Source of the DNA: Tridacna crocea
Taxonomy: Eukaryota > Mollusca > Bivalvia > Cardiida > Cardiidae
Length of the DNA stretch: 64,000 nt
Direction of reading: 5' to 3'
NCBI GenBank assembly: GCA_943736015.1
Contig: OX031063.1
Location: 21,311,501-21,375,500 of the forward strand
Positions 51,801 through 60,800 of the stretch are shown piece by piece. The number at the start of each line of letters is the position of its first letter. Positions within the stretch are counted from its first letter, which is position 1. The notes beneath the pieces were generated by a model, which was not told where the DNA came from, searched no databases, and was given only the letters and a program-made list of their open reading frames with translations. The position numbers and the translations under genes were made by a program.

Positions 51801-54800
51801 TTTTCACTCAATGTTTTCTACAGGCTTCTTTCTCGTCAAAAGTTTTGGTCGTCAAAAGTAGGGTTTGTGTAGTAATGGGTTAACTCTTTACCAAACAACA
51901 AAGTTTTAAATTGAAATCAGTTGCAGATGATAAAGATAGCTCAAATGGCAGAATTTGTCTTTAATAGAGTAGAAAACCTTGTCGAAAAAGGAGAAAATGC
52001 TGGTGTTTCTCCTTTTCCCACACTGTTTTCAAAAGGCATGTCTCTAAGGGTAGTGAAAGCCAAGGATTGTATGGTATAGAGTGAAGGATACAAAATACTT
52101 GAACAGGAATAAGATTTTTTTTCATGCATTGTGGAATAATATCTACTGCATATTACTTTTTTTTTTTCATTATTTTTCTGAAATGCTGTGTGCATTATGA
52201 TGCATGTTTTAACACAAGTAACTGGTAATTTGAAGCATGGATTTGCATTAGTTTTGTTCAAACTTACAGCAGTTATGCAAAGGGCCTTTTCTTGACGGTA
52301 CCTTTAGAACATGAAAAACAATTGTACCAGCATTTTCTGTCTTAAAAAGGCTTCTTAAAAGTGGTTAAAATATCAGAAATACAGCTATAAAGAGGCAGGC
52401 TGTTTAAAACATTGTGAGAAAAGGAGAAAATGCTGGTAACCATCATTTTCTCCTAATCTTTTCTATTCAATCAAGGACCTAATTTTCTCTTTGAGTCGCC
52501 TAATGTGTTGTCTTCAGATGCTTTCAATTTAGACCAGGCTAAAATTTTGTCGCTTGTAAAAGAGTTAAAGACCTATCCTGTCACATGGCATTTGATTTGT
52601 GATCTGACACTTTTTTTTAAAATGGACAAGTCTAAAATAAGAGTTAACCCTGTACCAAATGAAAACATTTTAGACTTCTCCAAATTGAAAGCACTTGCAG
52701 ACTACAAAATAAATGTGGCTCAAAAATTGAATTTTGTTTTTCAGAAGGGTAGAAAACATTGTGGGAAAAGAAGAAAATGCTGGTTAGCAGCATTTTCTCT
52801 TTTTCCCATGATGTTTTCAAAAGGCTTCTATCTCAGGGTCATAAAATCCAGGGACTGTTTGGTAAAGGGTTAAAGACCTATCCTACCATATGACATTTGA
52901 TTTCTGATCTGACACTGCTTTTAACCCTTTAATCCATAGATACTCATTTCTAAGCATTGCTTGTAGGAGCCTTTGGAAAACATTGTGCCAAAAGGTGAAA
53001 TTGCTCGTGACGAGCAATTTCACCTTTCGTCACAATCTTTTCTATGCTATCAAAAGATGTCATATACATATAAGAAACTGCTTCATCCTTGCTGTTATTT
53101 AGGGTCAATCAGAGATACCACAGAAATGCCTTATGGGGTAAAGGGTTAAAAAGGACAAGTCTAAAATACTCATGAGGTAAAGAGTTAAGGGATTGTTGAT
53201 TGCTTATTTTGCATGTAGCCTGATGAAACGCCTAACAGTACCATACATGTCAACTTTACAAGGGAGGAAACTTTAACTGCACAGGTAAGCATGTACATTA
53301 GTTTGGTTTGGCTTTGTGTGCATTTTGCTTGCATTGTGTGATTGCCATTTCTAGCATGTTCTTCTTCTAAACATGTGCCTTATTTCTGTTACTGTTTATA
53401 TTGGTCTATATGAACTGTCAGTCCAAAAACATTTTTAAGAAGGAACACACAGAATGATCAGTCAGAATTATTAGTATTAGTCAGTTCTTGTTGTAACAAT
53501 ATTTGGTATGACTGAATGCAACGTGTTATATCACAACATCATTTCCATGGCTTGAGATACCTAAACTTTTCACATATACCCAAATCACTATTTCTTAAAA
53601 CTTTTTTATCTGTGGTTAACCCAAGTAAAACAAAGGGACATTTGCATTGGAGGAAAAAAAACCTAAACAAGTGCAATTCAATGTGCTTTTTGTCAGTAAT
53701 ATCCCTCCACAGTGAGCAGTATAGATCCAAGAAGAGCCTTCCTGTTTTATGCAGTCTGATCTTCATCTCCACTGGCCGCAAAGACATTATTTTGTAAATG
53801 GTACTGTACATAAAATGTAGGAAATTTTGTGTGTGAATGGCAGAGTACATTGTATCCTTATTGATCAAAATAATTTTGAATGATAAAAGCAAGTGGTTGA
53901 CATGTTCATATATTCTTGTATGCGTAGCAGGATGGTGTGGTGCCTTGATCCATCAGTCATTGGAATTTCCTTTTATCAATACTTCTATCAATGAATATAT
54001 ATTTTTTCAATCTATTGGAAAAGAAAATAAATGTGCTGATAAATTACAATAAAATCCTGATATGAAGTTTCCTGTATTTACTATTCATTTTTAAAATGTG
54101 CTTCTGAATTAGATTCTTTGGTCTTACAAAAATAAATTGCTTAGTTTTGTATCCATAAATTTAAAATGATTTGAAATAGAAACACAGTTAAAAGAATTTG
54201 AAGTAGAAGCATAGATACATCAGGTACTTTTTATGTTGTTTGAATGTCCTTGTTCATAAAACAAAGCAAACTGAAAGTGACTTCAAAAGTCATATTCAAA
54301 TGAAGATGAGTATGATAATTCAAAACTTCAGACTTTAAAATATTTATGTGGATTGATTTGAAGTTTTATGTGAATCAATGATTTGTTTACAATTATTTGG
54401 AATTGAAATCATTAATAATTATTTGGAATTACTTTTTTTCAATCTTAACAGTCAAGTTTAAGATCAGTCATTTAATTTTCTGAAACATGAATTTAATTCT
54501 TTGATGCTTTCTATGATTGTTTCTATGGTTGTTTGATTGGAACTAGAATGGTGGTGAATATGGGTATTACTGTAGCAAAAGATTTCTCAGGGTGTTCTAG
54601 GAAGATTTTGTGTGGTTTGACCATAGAATATAATTGCATTACTGTAGTCAGTATGGTATGTTATCTCTTTACCAAACAACAAAAGTTTAGACTGGTTCCA
54701 ATTGAAAGCATTTGCAGATGACAAATTGAATGTAGTTGAAATGATAATTTCTTCCTTTGATAAGGTAGAAAACACGTGGGAAAAGGAGAAAATGCTGGTT

Positions 54801-57800
54801 ACCAGCATTTTCTCCTTTCCCCTTAGTGTTTCAAAATCCTTCTTTGTGTAAGTCGTTGTAGCTCAGGATCGTTTAGTAAAGAGTTAAAATTTGAAACTGC
54901 TTGCTTTTTCTGTGTGTATTGTTCACTGTTTGTGTTCTTTTAGAGTGCTGTACCTACAAGAAAATTGGGTCAAGTTGACTCGCCCGATTTAATGAACTTA
55001 AATATCACTGTTCCACAGGAAGAGATCCCTTTGTCGCCACAGGTAAATTCTATCTCCTTCCCATGTACTAAACTGGAGGGAAAACTTTTATGCACAGAAT
55101 TGGTTATTTAATTTATATGCACATCTACTAATTTTCTAGTTTTAGACCAACAGAAAGCAGCAGAGGTCCTATGTGGCTCAGTGGTGAAGTGCAGGGATCA
55201 TAAGCTGGAGGCCACTGCTTCAAGCTTCAATGGAATTACTGGGTCTTTCATGGGAGTGTTTTTGGGCAAGACACTGTGAAGCCTCAGCCAAGTACTAGTG
55301 AAACCCAGGAGATATTACTTCAAAATAATGTTGAAAGTGGCTTAAAACATTATTCAATCAATCAATAGCTAGCAAGAAAAGAGGATGCATTACTAAATAA
55401 CAAAATTTTAGGTTTGTCCAAATCGAAAGCATTTGCAGACGACAAAATAAAAGTGACTAAGAATTTGAAATTTGTTTTGTGAAGGGTAGAAAACATTGTG
55501 AGAAAAGCTAAAAATGCTGGTTTGATTGAGTGCATTGATACATATGAAGACTAAAAATAAATCTGGCAAAAGGAATTGCTCAGTGACGGCTATATGTTCA
55601 TTGGCATTACTGCTTTTTATTCCTGTACCAGATGACAAAACTTTGGTCTCCACAGTATTGAAAGCATTTGGAAACCAGAAATGGGATTTAAAATTGATCT
55701 GCTGAAAGATAAAAACATTCATTTGTAGTTGGTATTGTGTTATTGCAGTCTGATTATGGATCTACTCTGTTTAGTTTTTTTATGCAATAATTATGCAAAA
55801 AAAAGTGGCATGTGCATAGTGATAACTGGCTATGTCATGTTTCAAGTCATTATGAGGGGATACTCCAAAGGGCATTATGTTGTATAATGCAGAATTCAAA
55901 ACCAAGCTTTCATTTGCCATACCCCACTTCTGCTTTAGAAACTCAACTGTAATCCTCTCCCAGACAAATCGTGATTTAGCTACCCTGATGATAAAGCCCT
56001 TTGAAACCACTGTGGGAAAAGGAGGAATTGCCTGTAACTGCTATTTTTTCATTTACCTACAATGCTTTCTCACCTTTTAAATACAACTCTTCACCTTGAA
56101 AGATAAATCTTGATATGGTTTGCAACACGTGAAAAGGCACATTCGGGCGTTTGCATACAGTGTCGCCTCGGATTAGCCAGCGCAGTCTGCTCAGGCTGAT
56201 CACACACAACACTTTCTGATAGTGTGTGACTTCCTATTTCATGCAAGTCTACTGTACAAAATAGAATTGGAACTGTCCAAATTGAAAGCATTTTCAGATC
56301 ACAAGGTAAAGGTGACTCAAACGATTTAAGTAGTCCTTCATGGGATAGAAAATATCGTGGGAAAAAAGGAGATAATGCTTGTTACTAACATTTTCTTCTT
56401 TTCCAACTATGTTCTCAAAAGCCTTCCTCCTCTATTATAAGTAAAAAAAAATATTTAGTAAGGGTTAAAACCTGACAGTATTCTATAAGGTAGTCAATTT
56501 GAATTGGTTATTGTAAACTTCATTAGAATGGATTTATATTTCCAATCAGTTCATGATAGCTTCCTGGTGGTGGAACATTTAACCATTAGCTTGCTATGCA
56601 CTGTAAAAGGTCCCTTGTCAATGATGTAAATCTGATAGTCCCATAATGAAACTGCGAGGAACTGGCAATTTAGAATATGTCGACATTTTCTGTATAACAT
56701 ACCATGATAATCTAGCCCTCAAATCCTTTAAATTACTGTTCTAGAGAACAATTATCCAAAGGTTAATGAATGGTAAAATTGTTCAGGCATTGTATCAGAA
56801 CCTTAGTCTTGAATTTTGTCTTTTAGCACATAGTTAACCATTCCAATACAACAGATTCTAGACTCTTCCAAAGGATGTGGGTAAACTTATGAAGAAAAAA
56901 GACCCCTCGAGAACACACATGAAATTTATATGAAAGAATGCTACACATGTCTACTTTATCCATCCGAAATATTTAAGAAATTAACGCAGTACAAAGTGGC
57001 CTTTCAGAGCTCTAAAGTATGGAGGGCTCGATGGGTCATAATTGCATAAATGATTTTGCTCTCTCAGTCGGATCCGATTTCTTTGTGAATTCTACGAGAA
57101 AATGTTTGAATATCCCAGAAACAACTACAATGAATCATTTTGAAGTGAAAAAATATTAACATATTGCGACAAACATTGTTAAAATCTCTTCTGTTTGAGC
57201 TGTAAAAAGACCCAAGTCATTCTAACATTCATTTACGATTTTGAGACAAAGAATTCCAACAAAATGAACAAATTAATATTTTCTTTTGAAAATTAGGTCT
57301 GCTACATCGTTTTGATATCATATAAAATGTTAAAAGGGTGGATGGTGTATTGTATAGAGAATAATTCCATTTTTGATTGACTGTGATTCATGATTATGAA
57401 TATTTTTAAAAGGACTATCTTTATTCATTTTCATCGTCATTTTCAAGTTCAGAATCAGTCCAACGGTCTTTCTGCACTGCGTCATCAACATGATTGAAAA
57501 ATTCCTTTGATATTATGGGCTTTTGAGATTGATGTCGGTAATATGATAGGTACCATATCACAGATGCAATATGAGCACAACATCCGACAACTCTTAAATA
57601 AAGATAGTCCTTTTAAAAATATTCATAATCATGAATCACAGTCAATCAAAAATTGAATTATTCTCTAAACAATACACTATACATCCTTTTAACATTTTAT
57701 ATGATATCAAAATGATGTAGCAGACCTAATTTTCAAAAGAAAATATTAATTTGTTCATTTTGTTGGAATTCTTTGTCGCAAAATTGTAAATGAATGTTAG

Positions 57801-60800
57801 AAAGACTTGGGTCTTTTTACAGCTCAAACAGAGAAGATTTTAACAATGTTTGTCGCAATATGTTAATATTTTTTCACTTCGAAATGATTCATTTAATTTT
57901 TTCTGGGATATTCAAACATTTTCTCGTAGAATTCACAAAGAAATCGGATCCAATTGATAGAGCGAAATCATTTATGCAATTATGACCCATCGAGCCCTCC
58001 ATACTTTAGAGCTCTGAAAGGCCACTTTGTACTGTGTTAATTTCTTAAATATTTCAGATGGATAAAGTAGATATGTGTAGCATTCTTTCATATAAATTTC
58101 ATGTGTGTTCTCGAGGGGTCTTTTTTCTTCATAAGTTTACCCACATCCTTTGAAAACTTTTAAAGATGACAAATCTAAAAAATGGTACAAATGAGCTTAA
58201 GCAATATTTGAAGGATTTGTATGTACAGTGCTTCAATTTGTATAAGTGAATTTTTTTTATATCATAGATAGGCTGACAGTCTTACTGGCATAGACTTTTA
58301 AAGCCAATCATAGCAAAATATTGGTGAATCTTTGGTCATTTGTAACTCCTTGCATATGAAGAAACTTGTGTATTTTATGTGATCTGTCAAAGGAAGACTG
58401 CGTTGTTTATTTATCTTCACTCTTTATCAAAAGAGAAAATTTTAGACTCATCCAAATTGAAAGGTTTTGCACAGAACAAATACCTGCACCTCAAAAAACA
58501 ATATTTCTCTCTGGAGGTGTAGAAAGCATCATGGAAAAGGAGAAAATAATTGTTATCAGCATTTTCTTCTTTTTCCCAATTTTTAGAAAACCATCACCTT
58601 CAGCATCATTAAGATTTGGGACTGTTCATAAAAAATGTTAAATCTTTTTTGGTTCCATTCATTATGCTGCTTCATTTGGTAAAATAAAGAAAATAACTAC
58701 ATGTATTGGATCCAAAACACAACTTACTTTCGCAGATGGCTTAACCCTTTACCCCCATAAGGGATTTATATGGCATCTCTAATTGACCCTAAATGACAGC
58801 AAGGATGAAGCCAATTCTAATGTGTAAATGATACCTTTTGACAGCATAGAAAACATTGTGACAAAAGGTGAAATTGCTCGTCATGAGCAATTTCACCTTT
58901 TGCCAGGATGTTTTCCGAAGTCTCCTACAAGCAATGTGTAGAAATGAGTACCTGTGGAGTAAAGGGTTAAAACAGTCTTTAGTCTGATTAGAGCTTCAGA
59001 TAAGAGGGAGTGACAGTATTCTATATCCTTTAATTCTCCATCGAACGCTTTATTGAGACGATTCCAATGAGTACTATAATTTAGGGTTTAGAGGAGAATA
59101 CGGTAATGAATATTTTTAATCTGAAATTTAAATCACTCCCTCTATTTAGAGTTCTGGTCTGATATTGATCACCCCTGTCTTGAATTATATTTTATTTAAA
59201 AATGTTAAAAAAAATAAAAGATGATTTTTTGATACTGCTAGATATTACATGTATATATTGAATATTGTTTACATCGCAGGAGAAGTTTGAACGTGATCAG
59301 CAGAGAATCCGAATGCAATATGAGGAGGAGAAAAGGAAAAGCCAGAAATTGCATGAGGTTTGCTGTTTAACATTTCACCACAAATTCCCCAAAGCTTTTG
59401 AAAAAATACTGAGAAAAAGGAGAAAATGTTGATAGCAAACATTTTATCCATTTCCAACAGTGATTTCTGTCTTATAGGAGAACTAAAGCTCATTTGTATC
59501 AATTTCAAAGTTATCATCTGCAAAATACTTCCAATTTGGAAGAGTCTAAAATCTGCCATTTGGTAAAGGGTTTTCTCTTTACCAAAAAAGTATGGTTCAA
59601 GTGACGGGTTTTGTCTTTTTGATAGGGAAGAGAACATTGTAGGAAAATGATGACTTCCATTCTTTAAAAGCTTATTGTTTGAATCACTTATACTAGTAAT
59701 ATTGGTCATTAACAAATGTTTATTATTTGGACAAATCTAGAATTACACCATTTGATGAGAAGTAACTTAGGTCTGTGACAGTTATTGATGAAGTTATCAA
59801 ATTAATAAATGGTCATAGCTTTATTATTGGCTGAACTTGTATATTGATGATTTTATGCAATTTGAATAGATATCTCGTACTATGTGTTAAACATTAACTT
59901 CGTTCTCCAACAAATTTACTAAATTTTTGTTTTAATTCTAATGTACTATATGGTGCAAATAAATTCATGTGGTCTGATTGTTGTATCAGACCAAGATAAG
60001 ATGGCACAAAACTTCATTCTGTTCATGGATTTATATTTTCTGTTAGCAATATATTTTTACCTTTCCAGGGCCAAAATAGCTTTGATACGACACAGTTCAT
60101 ACATTTGATTGACCAAAAGTATTATTAAATTTTATAGGTCTTATCCGCAATATTTTTTGCATTACTGAAAGGATACCATTCATGTTTCCTTCCTTAAACC
60201 AAATATTGTTTCTTACATGGCTCAGTGATAGAGTGTAGGGGTTATAGACCCATGTTCAAAATTAATCTCACAGGATTTGTGTTGGAGTGTCCTTGGGTTA
60301 GACACATAACTCTTTACCAAACGACAAAATTTTAGACCTGTCCAAATTGAAAGGATTTGCAGATGACAAAATGAGCGTAACTCAAAAATTGAAATTCGTT
60401 TCCGACAGGGTTGAAAACATTGTGGGAAAAGGAGAAAATGCTGGTAAGCAGCATTTTCTCCTTTTCCCACAATGTTTTCTAAAGGCTTCTATCTCAGGGT
60501 CGTAAAAACCAGGGATTGTTTGATAAAGGGTTAAGAACTCCAGTATTGTGCTGGTGATACCTGGAACATGAATATATTTGTTATTGCCATAATAGGACTG
60601 CAATGATATTGTGCAGTATAAAACACCTTTCAATAAAACCTGCCAAAGTCACAAGTTGATACACAATATGATGTTTATGTGCTTTCAGGAACAAGAAAAA
60701 AGAAAAAAGGATGCAGACAAGTTTCTCAGAGAAATGGATTCCAATATCCAGACAACCAAACAAGAGCTTTCATCCAATCACAGCACAAGCTTGACCTTGG

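Larger units (their letters stand above)
56833..58245 (-). mobile_element. Family A copy split by the foldback element
   Basis: Left part TTAACCATTCCAATACAACA ... CTTCC (56833-56868), right part GAAAACTTTTAAAGATGACA onward (58153-58245): together the usual long end. Confidence 0.75.
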
